Shown one piece after another: positions 42,631-51,479 of a stretch of 63,544 nucleotides of DNA (position 1 is the stretch's first letter; every line of letters begins with the position of its first letter). Both the position numbers and the translations under genes were made by a program. Source of the stretch: Pseudomonas fluorescens (GTDB lineage Bacteria; Pseudomonadota; Gammaproteobacteria; Pseudomonadales; Pseudomonadaceae); assembly GCF_000802965.1 (NCBI RefSeq), contig NZ_JSAK01000040.1, forward strand, positions 1 to 63,544, in the 5' to 3' direction. The notes below the pieces were generated by a model, which saw only the letters and a list, made by a program, of their open reading frames with translations, had not been told where the DNA came from and did no database searches.

Positions 42631-43041
42631 TCACTTGACTGGGATGAAAGCGGGCTTATTTGCATCCTTCAGAAGGAAGACCACAAACTTTGCGGGCTTG
42701 TCCTGGCTGGCATTGCGTCCAACCGTGTGCACGTCTTCTGGTCCTTCATGGAAGCTTTGCCCAGGTGTCAGCGTGACTTCCTTACCGCCAGCCACTGCCA
42801 TGACGATGGAGCCTTCGAGTACGTAGATAAAGCCATGGGCATCATGACGATGAACCGGATCGGCACCGCCGGGCGGATACTCCACCGTGAGCATTAGCGC
42901 TTCCTTTCCGGGGTACTCGGGAAGTGGTTGGACCATTACTTTATTGACGGTCGGGACGGGCGCGGATACTGCCTTGTCCTGAGCCATGACTAGCCCAGTG
43001 CACACAAAGGCCAGCAGGGCGAAAAGATGATGGATTTGCAT
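42631..43041 (-). CDS. Secreted cupin-domain protein
   Basis: 136 residues with a signal peptide ending near LVMAQ and one cupin barrel (first motif PVHRHDAHGFIYVLEG, second around GQSFHEGPEDVHTV). The His/Glu set suggests a metal site. GAGGAT precedes the ATG. The family is common in periplasm-facing detoxification loci; no specific reaction can be given. Confidence 0.87.
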   Translation of the reverse strand: MQIHHLFALLAFVCTGLVMAQDKAVSAPVPTVNKVMVQPLPEYPGKEALMLTVEYPPGGADPVHRHDAHGFIYVLEGSIVMAVAGGKEVTLTPGQSFHEGPEDVHTVGRNASQDKPAKFVVFLLKDANKPAFIPVK

Positions 43042-43589
43042 TTGGATATCCTCTTTTGAAATGCCTGGAAGACGGCTGATGTCGCCGACAGGGAGGTAGA
43101 GGCGGGTAGGTGGCTATCTGAAGCGCGGTCGCCAACTGTCGGCCCACCGATTAGCGCGCAGAGTCACAACGCTTGAGCCATGCCTCGAAGTGGGTCACAC
43201 CGAGTCCTCGATCAGCTTCTCCTAGGCCATCTTGGCCCGGAAGTAACCATTGGCGAGCATCCACTCGTGCCCACCCGTGGGGCATGTTGGGTTTTGCCGC
43301 AACGCCAGTAATTCAAATTGAGGATCTAGTTGGAACCCGAAGTTTGATTCAGTCAAGGGAATTGAGCTGTAGAAGCCATATCACGGAATTCGCCGATCAA
43401 AGAGGAAATAGCGGGATTCATCGTTCGACAATTCGGAACCCAACGTACAAACCCAGCGCCTTCTCAGCATACATGAAGGCTCATATGCTTTAGCTACGTC
43501 TAGGGAAGTCAACAGAAACGGGAAGATATTGGACGCAAATAAAACCGAAATAACTTAGACACCAATCTAATAATAAGGAGACGAGAACG
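43042..43589. other. Intergenic, possible degenerate gene end
   Basis: No intact gene. The minus strand around 43160-43300 reads GHEWMLANGYFRAKMA, stop, EKLIEDSV, stop, and then in another frame THFEAWLKRCDSAR and a stop. This looks like a decayed C-terminus of an unidentified protein. The end of the region is AT-rich and likely holds the promoter for the nitroreductase gene. Confidence 0.3.
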
Positions 43590-44273
43590 ATGCCAACCAG
43601 CCCGTTCATTGATGATCTGATACGCGAACGCCGTACCAAGCGTGGTTTTCTGGATCAACCAGTGTCGATGGAAATGGTGAAGGACATCCTTTCAGCGGCA
43701 AAGTATGCGCCCAGTTCGAGTAACAGCCAGCCGTGGCGCTGTTATGTGATAACCGGTGAGGCGCGCGAGCGTATTACCACGGCCGCAGTGGAGGCGTACC
43801 GCGCAGCGCCCGATGGCCTAGCACCGGAATATTCCTTCTTTCCTCAGCCGCTACATGAGCCCTATGCGACCCGTTTCAATTCCTTTCGCGGTCAACTGGG
43901 CGACGCTCAAGGCTGCTGCCGAAGCGACGTATCCGGGCGGCGTAGAGACGTCGAGCGCCAGTTCCGTTTTTTCGACGCACCGGTGGGTATCATTTTCACG
44001 ATGGATCGCCGTCTGGAATGGGCCAGTTTCATTTGCTATGGCTGCTTTCTCCAGAACGTCATGCTGGCAGCCAAGGGCCGTGGTCTCGATACCTGCCCTC
44101 AACAAATCTGGTCCCTGCAGCACCCAGTGCTGCGCACTGAACTCAACCTTCCCGACGATCAAATGATTGTAGCGGGCATGTCTCTGGGCTGGGCCGACAA
44201 CAGCCTGGCAGAGAACCAGATGAGTATGACCAAGGTGCAGATGGAAGAGTTCACCACCTTCGTCCACGAATAG
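43590..44273 (+). CDS. Nitroreductase-family flavoprotein
   Basis: 227 residues. FMN-binding features are RERRTKRGFLDQPVS, AAKYAPSSSNSQPW and, near the end, IVAGMSLGWAD. The family reduces nitroaromatics and quinones with NAD(P)H. An AAGGAG ribosome site is present. It is the first plus-strand gene of a run with a ring-cleavage dioxygenase and a WrbA-like quinone reductase, as in the Mhq (methylhydroquinone) regulon of Bacillus, which supports a quinone-reducing role. Confidence 0.87.
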   Translation: MPTSPFIDDLIRERRTKRGFLDQPVSMEMVKDILSAAKYAPSSSNSQPWRCYVITGEARERITTAAVEAYRAAPDGLAPEYSFFPQPLHEPYATRFNSFRGQLGDAQGCCRSDVSGRRRDVERQFRFFDAPVGIIFTMDRRLEWASFICYGCFLQNVMLAAKGRGLDTCPQQIWSLQHPVLRTELNLPDDQMIVAGMSLGWADNSLAENQMSMTKVQMEEFTTFVHE

Positions 44274-44353
44274 CTTCAGCAATTCCCAGGCAATCGCCAG
44301 CCGCGCTGACAGCCGTGGCGGCCTTGCTCGACCAAACAAAACTGGAGAGCTAC

Positions 44354-45304
44354 ATGACAACCATAAAAGGCTTTCACCATCTGACTGTCGGCGTCGCCGG
44401 CGCGCAAGAGGATGTTGACTTCTACGTGAAGCTGCTGGGCCAGAGCCTAATCAAGAAGACGGTCCTGCTTGATGGTGACGAACCCATCTACCATTTGTAT
44501 TACGGTAACTCCCAAGGGGATGTGGGTACGCTTGTGACGTCTTTCCCATTCAAGCAAAGGGGCGTGAAAGCTCGCCCGGGTTCTGGTCAGATCAGGGTCA
44601 TCAACTATTCCGTTCCCAAACATTCCCTGGACTTCTGGCGAGCCCGTTTCGCCGCAAAAGGCGTCCCGTTTGATCAGGAAGTGGTGTCGCGTTTCGGCGA
44701 AACGCGCCAGCGCTTTCAGCATCCGTGCGGCATCGAGTTCGATCTGGTAGCCACTGATCAGGACACCCGTCCACCGTGCATCTCCAGTGACATTCCAGAA
44801 GAGTTCGCCATCCGTGGTGTGCACAGCATCACGCTGTCGCTGCGCGAAGTGGCTGAATCAATCATCTTTATGAAGGACGCTCTTGGATTCCGCCATGCAG
44901 CTGAAGATGGCCCTTATCACCGTTTTGAAACAGCCAGTGGTGCACCGGGAACCATCGTCGAGTTCCAGCATGAACCCGATCGCTTGCAAGGCTCGTCAAT
45001 CTACGGGGAAGGCACAATCCATCACGTCGCTTTTGCCGTGGATAACGTCGAGCAGCAAATGGCGTTGAAAGAAAAGTTGATGGCGATGGGGCATATCGAT
45101 ACCTCCGAATCAGTGCATCGGAATTACTTCCGTTCCATGTATTTCAAAATGCCGGGTGGGGTGATGTTCGAGGCGGCCACCACCGACATCGGCTTTGCCA
45201 TCGACGAACCGCAAGACCAGCTTGGTTCAGAGTTCCAGCTCCCAGCGTGGCTCAGCGAGCGCAAGGACGAATTGCTCGCCCGGCTGGAGCCGATTTCTGT
45301 CTAG
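44354..45304 (+). CDS. PcpA/LinE-like hydroquinone ring-cleaving dioxygenase
   Basis: About 316 residues with two VOC (glyoxalase-fold) modules. The likely iron ligands are His in FHHLTVG near the start, His in GTIHHVAFAV and Glu in GGVMFEAATT, the pattern of PcpA/LinE and the MhqO/MhqA group. These enzymes open para-hydroquinones between a hydroxylated carbon and its neighbour. GGAGA lies before the ATG at 44354; the in-frame upstream part is unsupported. Genes of chlorohydroquinone type (LinD-like, maleylacetate-reductase-like) follow within 8 kb. Confidence 0.85.
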   Translation: MTTIKGFHHLTVGVAGAQEDVDFYVKLLGQSLIKKTVLLDGDEPIYHLYYGNSQGDVGTLVTSFPFKQRGVKARPGSGQIRVINYSVPKHSLDFWRARFAAKGVPFDQEVVSRFGETRQRFQHPCGIEFDLVATDQDTRPPCISSDIPEEFAIRGVHSITLSLREVAESIIFMKDALGFRHAAEDGPYHRFETASGAPGTIVEFQHEPDRLQGSSIYGEGTIHHVAFAVDNVEQQMALKEKLMAMGHIDTSESVHRNYFRSMYFKMPGGVMFEAATTDIGFAIDEPQDQLGSEFQLPAWLSERKDELLARLEPISV

Positions 45305-45331
45305 ACCTCGGCAACGCAACTGCCAACACGC

Positions 45332-45356
45332 CCGCGACGCCGGCTTAGCGTCGCGG
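45332..45356. terminator. Intercistronic hairpin
   Basis: CCGCGACGC and GCGTCGCGG form a perfect 9-base-pair stem with a 7-base loop between the dioxygenase and quinone reductase genes. There is no clear T-run, so it may stabilise mRNA ends rather than terminate. Confidence 0.45.
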
Positions 45357-45385
45357 TTCACACCCCGTAAAACAAAGGTTCCATC

Positions 45386-46015
45386 ATGTCAAAACCCAAA
45401 GTTCTGATTGTTTTTTACTCTCGTGCAGGTTCCACGGAAATTCTCGCCAACGCGATTGCCCAAGGCGCGATCGCGCAAGACGCCGAAGTTCGGCTGCGCC
45501 GGGCTCGGGAACTGGTCAGCCACGAAGTCATGCTGCAAGCACCCGGCTGGCTCGATAGTGCAGAGGCCATGAATGAGAAGTACGAAAGGCCGACCGAAGC
45601 TGACGCTGAATGGGCCGACGCCATCATCTTCGGTACACCAACGCGGTTTGGTTCCATCGCCTCGGAGCTGAAAGCGTATATCGATAGCCTCGGCGGCTTG
45701 TGGTTTGCAGGCAAGCTCAATGGGAAAGTGGGCTCAGTGTTTGGCGCGACATCCTCAAAACATGGCGGCAACGAATCGACCCTCCTGTCGATCTATGGCC
45801 CGATGGCCCATCTCGGCCTCATCATCGTGCCGCTCGGGTACGCTGACCCGGCGATGTTCAAGGCCGGTACGCCGTATGGCGCAACCCATGTGTCGGATCA
45901 CGATACCGTGATGCCGGATTCTGACCATCTTGCAGTCGCGCAATACCAGGGCCGCCGAGTCGCCTCTGTCGCTAGGTCATTGCGGTGCCCACAACGAATC
46001 ACTGAAGCGGCCTGA
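45386..46015 (+). CDS. WrbA-like NAD(P)H:quinone oxidoreductase
   Basis: 209 residues with a flavodoxin-like fold: FMN loop YSRAGSTEILA near residue 10, IFGTPTRFGS, and FGATSSKHGGNESTLLSIYG, the WrbA signature. It reduces quinones by two electrons, keeping hydroquinones reduced for the ring-cleavage enzyme encoded just upstream. A run of A/G residues before the start (AAAGG) is the likely ribosome site. Confidence 0.88.
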   Translation: MSKPKVLIVFYSRAGSTEILANAIAQGAIAQDAEVRLRRARELVSHEVMLQAPGWLDSAEAMNEKYERPTEADAEWADAIIFGTPTRFGSIASELKAYIDSLGGLWFAGKLNGKVGSVFGATSSKHGGNESTLLSIYGPMAHLGLIIVPLGYADPAMFKAGTPYGATHVSDHDTVMPDSDHLAVAQYQGRRVASVARSLRCPQRITEAA

Positions 46016-46065
46016 GTCGAACAGCCAAGCTCATCCCTCTATTAAGTGAAGCGACTGCAGGCGCC

Positions 46066-46674
46066 TCACTTTTCAACCGGCATGAGATCGATCCATCCTG
46101 GCTGGTCTTTGATCCGTGTTATCCATCGTTGAATGGACGGGAATTTGTCCATGTCGAATCCACCCTCGGTTGCCAGCGAGACATAACCAAATACCCCTAG
46201 ATCGGCCACGGTATAGGCGTCGCCGACAAGCCAGTTGCGCCCGGATAGCCATTGCTCGAGCTTTTCCAGCGCGGGGTAACCGTCGGCGTGAAATTGCTGG
46301 ATCTGCTGTGCCATGGAATCAGCGACACCCCTCAGGTGGTACACGCGGCACAGGGCAAGCGGCTTTTGCAGATCCGCCTGCTCGAATGACAGCCAGCTGA
46401 ATATTTCAGCGCGCAGATAGGGATCGTCAGGAAGGTAGCGGCTGTCGTGCGCCAGGTAGAACAGGATGGCAGCGGACTCGACGATGGTCCTGCCGTCGTC
46501 AAGTTGCAGTACGGGGACTCGAGCGAAACGGCCGATCTTCTTGAACGCAGGACTTGCTGCTTCACCTTTGGCCAAATCCAGGGTGATGCGTTCGTACGGT
46601 ATCCCGAGCTGATTAAGCAGTATGCGTACTTTCCACGAGTTCCCCGAGAACCGACTGTCATAGAGTCGCAACAT
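46066..46674 (-). CDS. Glutathione S-transferase
   Basis: About 202 residues. The thioredoxin-fold N-terminus is MLRLYDSRFSGNSWKVRILL with Ser in the active-site region and glutathione-binding VPVLQLDDGRTIVESAAI. The all-helical C-terminus contains WLVGDAYTVADLGVFGYV. The start at 46674 has GGAGTG upstream; a longer in-frame upstream extension is not GST-like. It is divergent from the LinD-like gene and shares its promoter region. Confidence 0.87.
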   Translation of the reverse strand: MLRLYDSRFSGNSWKVRILLNQLGIPYERITLDLAKGEAASPAFKKIGRFARVPVLQLDDGRTIVESAAILFYLAHDSRYLPDDPYLRAEIFSWLSFEQADLQKPLALCRVYHLRGVADSMAQQIQQFHADGYPALEKLEQWLSGRNWLVGDAYTVADLGVFGYVSLATEGGFDMDKFPSIQRWITRIKDQPGWIDLMPVEK

Positions 46675-46842
46675 GTTCACTCCAGAGAAACGTGGTCCCA
46701 ACAGATAACCGGCACTCTCTTCGGGGCCAGCGCCTGAAGTAATCATATCGTCCTTTTAACTTCAGAACCGCGTTTATCAAGTAATAACTTTATAGGCAGA
46801 GCTTTTATAAAAAACGTTGCTTAGATCGAAGGAGTATCATTT

Positions 46843-47904
46843 GTGCGTGTTGATAATACAGATGTAATGGTGAGTAATGAGCAATTGATGAAAATGGCGG
46901 CCGCCGCTCGCGCTGCCATTGTCGACCAAGCTCGCATCACCTTGGTGGGTGGTGATCCGGCCCCGCGCTTCGAACTGTTCCATGCTGCGAGCTCGCTGTG
47001 CTCGCAAAAGGTGCGGTCGGTTCTTTTTGAGAAGGGGTTATCCTACCGTTCGAATGACATGATCATTCTGTGTGCGATGGGTGTTGACGGGATAATCCCG
47101 GCGGAACATTACAGTCCCGCCTATGTCCGTTTACGTTTGATCGCAAGCCGAGAGCTGAACCAGGATTTCGTCACCCGTTACAGTGGGCGGACGTCGGTCG
47201 AAACGGAAGGCTTTGATCCCTGTGTTGTGCCGTTGCTCATTGATTATGAGGCCGGTCGGGTGATCGTGGACTCCAAACGAATATGTTGCTATCTCGATAC
47301 TGTGTCACGTGAGCCGGTTCAGCTGTTGTGCGATGAGGCGCAAGCACGCGCCGAGGTGATGCGCCAAGTGGACATTGTCGACAGAATTCCGAATGGAGCA
47401 CTGCTCTACGGCTTCCATCCGGATGACGACAGGCGGCCAGATATTCTCAAGTCGGTGATGGAAACAGTTTACGACTGCAAAATCATTGCGCTAGAGGCTT
47501 TGGCCGCCTCCAACGCTGGCGAGCCTGCTCTAGTCGCCGCCTATCGCGCCAAGATCGCAAAGGAAAGCGGCGGCAAGATGGTATGCCATGACGCGGAGTT
47601 TCAACGGGCCGCTCGCAAGCACGTGGCGAATTTGTTGATGGAGCTCGATCATGCACTGGCCGAGAAATCATTCCCCTGTCCGGACGGTAACTCCTTCTCG
47701 CTTGGCGATGTCGTCTGGGGCGTCAACCTTGTTCGCTTGGCGTATCTCGGGCTGGCATCCCTGTGGGATGAGCTTCCCAACGTCGCGCGGTATGTCGATG
47801 CGCTTACCAAGCGGCCCTCCCTGTGCAAAGAAGCCATCCTGGCTTCGATCGACTCGCTGCCGCCCTCTAGCTACCTGAATGCACTGGTGGCCCGCCGAGC
47901 TTAG
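46843..47904 (+). CDS. LinD-like GST-family protein (reductive dehalogenase type)
   Basis: 353 residues, much longer than ordinary GSTs and close to LinD (about 346), the 2,5-dichlorohydroquinone reductive dechlorinase; PcpC is a shorter relative. The thioredoxin-fold motif reads HAASSLCSQKVRSVLFEKG, with a Ser/Cys pair as in PcpC (SxCSxK). The start is a GTG with AAGGAG eight bases upstream. A substrate loop is visible as VIVDSKRICCYLD. It would remove halogen or another group from a hydroquinone using glutathione. Function by similarity only; dehalogenation is not proven. Confidence 0.75.
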   Translation: MRVDNTDVMVSNEQLMKMAAAARAAIVDQARITLVGGDPAPRFELFHAASSLCSQKVRSVLFEKGLSYRSNDMIILCAMGVDGIIPAEHYSPAYVRLRLIASRELNQDFVTRYSGRTSVETEGFDPCVVPLLIDYEAGRVIVDSKRICCYLDTVSREPVQLLCDEAQARAEVMRQVDIVDRIPNGALLYGFHPDDDRRPDILKSVMETVYDCKIIALEALAASNAGEPALVAAYRAKIAKESGGKMVCHDAEFQRAARKHVANLLMELDHALAEKSFPCPDGNSFSLGDVVWGVNLVRLAYLGLASLWDELPNVARYVDALTKRPSLCKEAILASIDSLPPSSYLNALVARRA

Positions 47905-47969
47905 GCTGCGGCTCAGCGGGGCACTTTTGATGAACAACATGGGAGCACGTCGACTCCGCTAGCGGGTCG

Positions 47970-48893
47970 TCAGCTCCCGTGCTTGGCCGTGTGCGGACAA
48001 ACCAGTGGCGGATCGCCGATGAAGGTGCGTGCCGACCAAAGTTCCGGGAACGGAATTTCATCCAGCGTGGGCACCAGCCATGCGACGCCTTCGGTACCAA
48101 AGTAGGCAGGCCGTGCGCCGAAGGTTCGGCGTGTTGCCATCAAGTGGCGATACTTCCAGTTGCTGAACCCCTCGGCGATATCGGCGAGCGACTCGCCGAG
48201 CTGTTGGAGTTCGATGTTCGTGTCGGAGCTCGCGTAGATATTACGCCAAACCTGCTCGATTTCTTTGCTGGCGGAGTAGGGCGCGCTCAGATCGCGTTCG
48301 AGCACCGCTTTTGGCACATTCATGCCGCGGCGGCTCAAATAGGCCAGCACATCGTCATAGATGCTTGGTTCAGCCAGTGCCTTTTCAAGTTGTGCCCAGC
48401 GCTCGGGTTGAGGCATGAAATGTTGCAGATGCACGGCTTGCTTGATCCCAAGCAGATACACCATATGCCGATACGTCCACCCTTGCAGTGCTGTGTCTTT
48501 GCCATAAGTGGCAGCGGCACGCGAAAGGATGGCCAGCAAGTCGTTTGGGGTCATCCAGGCGATCGAGCCCCAAGTCGCGTCAATCACTTTTTGATGTTCA
48601 ACCACGCGCAGCATCGTTCGGTAGGCCTGGGGCAAATCATCGGCGCGTAATTGCCTTTGCGCGGTCTGGAATTCCTTGATGATGAGCATCCAGTAAAGTT
48701 CGGATACTTGCACGTGAGCGATCCAGGCATGCTCGCCAGGATGATCGCTGACTGTACGTTGGAGGGAGTGCAGCGCGTCGGTCTGGATCCACGCGCTGTA
48801 GGGCGTTTGCCCGGTCGGAGTGATGCTCGGCTCGTGCTTTTCAAGGTTAAAGGTATCGTTCACTTCTATGCTCCTGGTTGTTTTCACGCCCAT
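47970..48893 (-). CDS. Divergent tryptophan 2,3-dioxygenase-family heme protein
   Basis: About 307 residues. The TDO fold is visible as SAWIQTDALHSLQ, VSELYWMLIIKEFQTA, TYRHMVYLLGIKQA and the proximal heme His in WKYRHLMATRRTFG. The distal motif normally reading QHQTxEL is here HVQVSEL, so the conserved distal His is Val61 with a His one place earlier. That change argues against ordinary tryptophan oxygenation. The ATG at 48893 has GAGGT upstream; a TTG at 48926 is less likely. It sits convergent to the LinD-like gene and near a divergent LysR. Confidence 0.8.
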   Translation of the reverse strand: MGVKTTRSIEVNDTFNLEKHEPSITPTGQTPYSAWIQTDALHSLQRTVSDHPGEHAWIAHVQVSELYWMLIIKEFQTAQRQLRADDLPQAYRTMLRVVEHQKVIDATWGSIAWMTPNDLLAILSRAAATYGKDTALQGWTYRHMVYLLGIKQAVHLQHFMPQPERWAQLEKALAEPSIYDDVLAYLSRRGMNVPKAVLERDLSAPYSASKEIEQVWRNIYASSDTNIELQQLGESLADIAEGFSNWKYRHLMATRRTFGARPAYFGTEGVAWLVPTLDEIPFPELWSARTFIGDPPLVCPHTAKHGS

Positions 48894-49198
48894 CAACGAC
48901 CTCGGGTGAGTGCCACTTGTCAGCAAGCACAGTCGGCACGCGACTTTAATAAAACTCGGCGCAATGGATATTGTTTGGAGATAAAGGAATATTAGATTTG
49001 TTCGCAGGGCTTTAGAAGTTGGTGGTCTTGTACGGTAGGTTCCAAAAAAGTGAACGATCTCTCGTACTCACGGAAGTTGCGGTGCATTATCATGTGGCGG
49101 CGTACGGCTAAACTTGTGCTTCCAGTGCCTATGCTTAATTTCACGACATTATTGCTCAGGACACACGCCACCATGATTCTATTCAGGCTAGAACCCAG

Positions 49199-50110
49199 AT
49201 GCTGGATTTGAAGGACGTTTATTACTTCGTTCAAGTAGTCGACCGTGGTGGCTTCACCGCCGCTGGTAACAGCCTGCGCATACCTAAATCAACGCTCAGT
49301 CACCGGATTCAAGAATTGGAGGCTTATCTCGGCGTCCGCCTGATTAACCGCACTTCGCGTCAATTCAGCATGACGGACGTTGGCGCCGAATTTTACCAAC
49401 ACGCCATTGCCATGCTGCATAGCTCGGACGTCGCAGAAGAGGCCGTGCGACAAAGGCTTGCCGAACCCAGCGGCATTATCCGCATCACCACCGCCGTCGA
49501 AATCGCCCAGTTCGCGCTGCGTGACCTGCTTCCGGTCTTCCTTGCCCGCTATCCTAAAGTGCAGATTGTCGAAATACTGACTGACAGGCTGGTCGATATT
49601 GTCGGTGAAGGCTTTGACCTGGCGATACGGGGGCACATCACGCCGTTGCAGGATTCGTCCTTGATACAGCGCGCGCTTGGGAAGGTCCCGTGGTGCCTGT
49701 TTGCCGGTTCGCAATACCTGGAACAGATGGGCGCGCCCGCAAGCCCCGAAGATCTGGCACAGCACGCGACGATTTCGATCGTGCGGGGAGGACCTGCGCA
49801 ATGGCAGTTGAACGAAACCTCAGGCAAGGAAATCACAGTACCCATTACCCCCAGGTTCCAAAGCAACGACATGACTTCAACCAAGGAGGCAGCCTGTGCA
49901 AACCTGGGCATCGCTGCGCTGCCAGGTTATATCTGCAGGGCAGAACTAAAGGCCGGCAAGTTGCGGCGCGTATTGCCTGGCTGGATGGTCGCCGACGCGC
50001 GCATGACCGCATTAATGCCCTATAGGACCGGACTTTTGCCTGCAGTACGGGCGCTGATAGATTTCCTCGCCGTCGAGATCCCTAAGGCGACAACCTTCGA
50101 CGACGAGTAG
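49199..50110 (+). CDS. LysR-family regulator
   Basis: 303 residues of the CrgA/DsdC-like LysR subgroup. The HTH is VDRGGFTAAGNSLRIPKSTL with SHRIQELEAYLGVRL; the effector domain has EGFDLAIRGHITPLQDSSL. It lies between the TDO-family gene and the amidase/dehydrogenase pair and is the best candidate for their regulator. Confidence 0.88.
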   Translation: MLDLKDVYYFVQVVDRGGFTAAGNSLRIPKSTLSHRIQELEAYLGVRLINRTSRQFSMTDVGAEFYQHAIAMLHSSDVAEEAVRQRLAEPSGIIRITTAVEIAQFALRDLLPVFLARYPKVQIVEILTDRLVDIVGEGFDLAIRGHITPLQDSSLIQRALGKVPWCLFAGSQYLEQMGAPASPEDLAQHATISIVRGGPAQWQLNETSGKEITVPITPRFQSNDMTSTKEAACANLGIAALPGYICRAELKAGKLRRVLPGWMVADARMTALMPYRTGLLPAVRALIDFLAVEIPKATTFDDE

Positions 50111-50114
50111 CCCC

Positions 50115-51479
50115 TCAAACCTTTGCGCCCGATGCCAGCAGGCGTTCCAGCTTCAGCGCGACCTGTAGTAGACCACGATCATCCCCGGGGCGTGCTACGA
50201 TCTGCAACCCTGCGCGAAGGTGGCCCTGGTGTAGGGGCAACGGAATCGAGATTGCCGGGAAGCCGGAGAGATTGAACGGCGCAGTGTAGGTCATCAGCGC
50301 TTCGCGAACTGTACCCTGCCAAGTGCCAATGCTCATCGTAGATGTATCGACGCGTGGCGCGGTGCATGGGCAGGTCGCCAGTACGAGATAATCGACGTTT
50401 GCCATGGCTCGGCTGAGCTTCGCCGTGAATTGCCGTCTCGTTTGCTGCCAGTTCGCGTAGTCGCTCAAGGCAACGTTTCTGGCGCGGTCAAGTCGGTCAA
50501 CCGTCTCGGCACCGTAATGGCGGGTGATGAAGTCCCAGTCATTGTGCGCGAAGTGGGTAATACCACCTTCGGTCAGAACAATGCCGGCGAATGCCTGGAA
50601 AGCCCCGTCGAACAGACCGGCTGTGTCGACCTCGTCACATGAGTAAGTGTGGCCCAGGGTGTCTATGGCATGCTCGAAAGACTTTGCCACGTCAGCACTC
50701 AAGGGGACCGGCTCGATGTTGCGAATTACCCCAAAGCGCGGCGAATTGGCAGTTTCGCCGCCCTGGAGCGCAACGCCCAGCGCATCCGCCAGTACAATTA
50801 TGTCGTCGACGCTGGCGCCAAGCAGACCCGGGTGGTCCAGGCTGGGCGCCAGCGAAAAGATGCCTTGCGTGGAAAATGTCCCAAAGGTCGGTTTGAAGCC
50901 GACCACTCCGCACAGAGCGGCCGGAATGCGCACGGAGCCACCGGTATCGGTACCCAGGCCCGCCGCGACGGCTCCGTATGCAATTGCCGCCGCCGCACCG
51001 CCACTGGAACCCCCGGGAATACAGCGTGTATCGAGCGGATTAAGCGTGTTGCCAAACTCGTGGCTGGCCGTCGTGACACCCCAGGCGAATTCGTGGGTCG
51101 TCGTCTTGCCGATGATTATCGCGCCTTGCTCGACCAGCCTGCGCACGATAGCGGCATCTGCCGACGGTAGATTGCCGATGTAGGCCGCTGAGCCATAACG
51201 CGTTTCGATGCCCTGGGTATTGATGAGGTCCTTGACGCCGATCGCCAAGCCCTCGAGCGGTCGGGCGCAACCCATGGTGTACTTGCGATCGCTTTCTGCC
51301 GCGGCCGCCAGTGCCTTGTCCCGCGCAATGGTAGCGAATGCGTTAACCGCACGCTGGCTCGCATAGGCGACGCTCAATGCGTGGAGTGTCAGGGTAAAAG
51401 CACTTGTGCGCCCGCCCGCCAACGCATCACGGGCTTCGCGCAATCCCGGCGCCCGGTTGTCCGAAGAGAGGCCGCTCAC
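50115..51479 (-). CDS. Amidase-signature hydrolase
   Basis: 454 residues. The Ser-cisSer-Lys triad is in IGVKDLINTQG (Lys), PGGSSGGAAAA (cis-Ser) and GTDTGGSVRIPA (nucleophile Ser). The start is a GTG that overlaps the stop of the upstream dehydrogenase gene by four bases, so the two are made together. Hydrolysis of an aryl or acyl amide before or within the aromatic pathway is likely; the actual substrate is unknown. Confidence 0.88.
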   Translation of the reverse strand: MSGLSSDNRAPGLREARDALAGGRTSAFTLTLHALSVAYASQRAVNAFATIARDKALAAAAESDRKYTMGCARPLEGLAIGVKDLINTQGIETRYGSAAYIGNLPSADAAIVRRLVEQGAIIIGKTTTHEFAWGVTTASHEFGNTLNPLDTRCIPGGSSGGAAAAIAYGAVAAGLGTDTGGSVRIPAALCGVVGFKPTFGTFSTQGIFSLAPSLDHPGLLGASVDDIIVLADALGVALQGGETANSPRFGVIRNIEPVPLSADVAKSFEHAIDTLGHTYSCDEVDTAGLFDGAFQAFAGIVLTEGGITHFAHNDWDFITRHYGAETVDRLDRARNVALSDYANWQQTRRQFTAKLSRAMANVDYLVLATCPCTAPRVDTSTMSIGTWQGTVREALMTYTAPFNLSGFPAISIPLPLHQGHLRAGLQIVARPGDDRGLLQVALKLERLLASGAKV

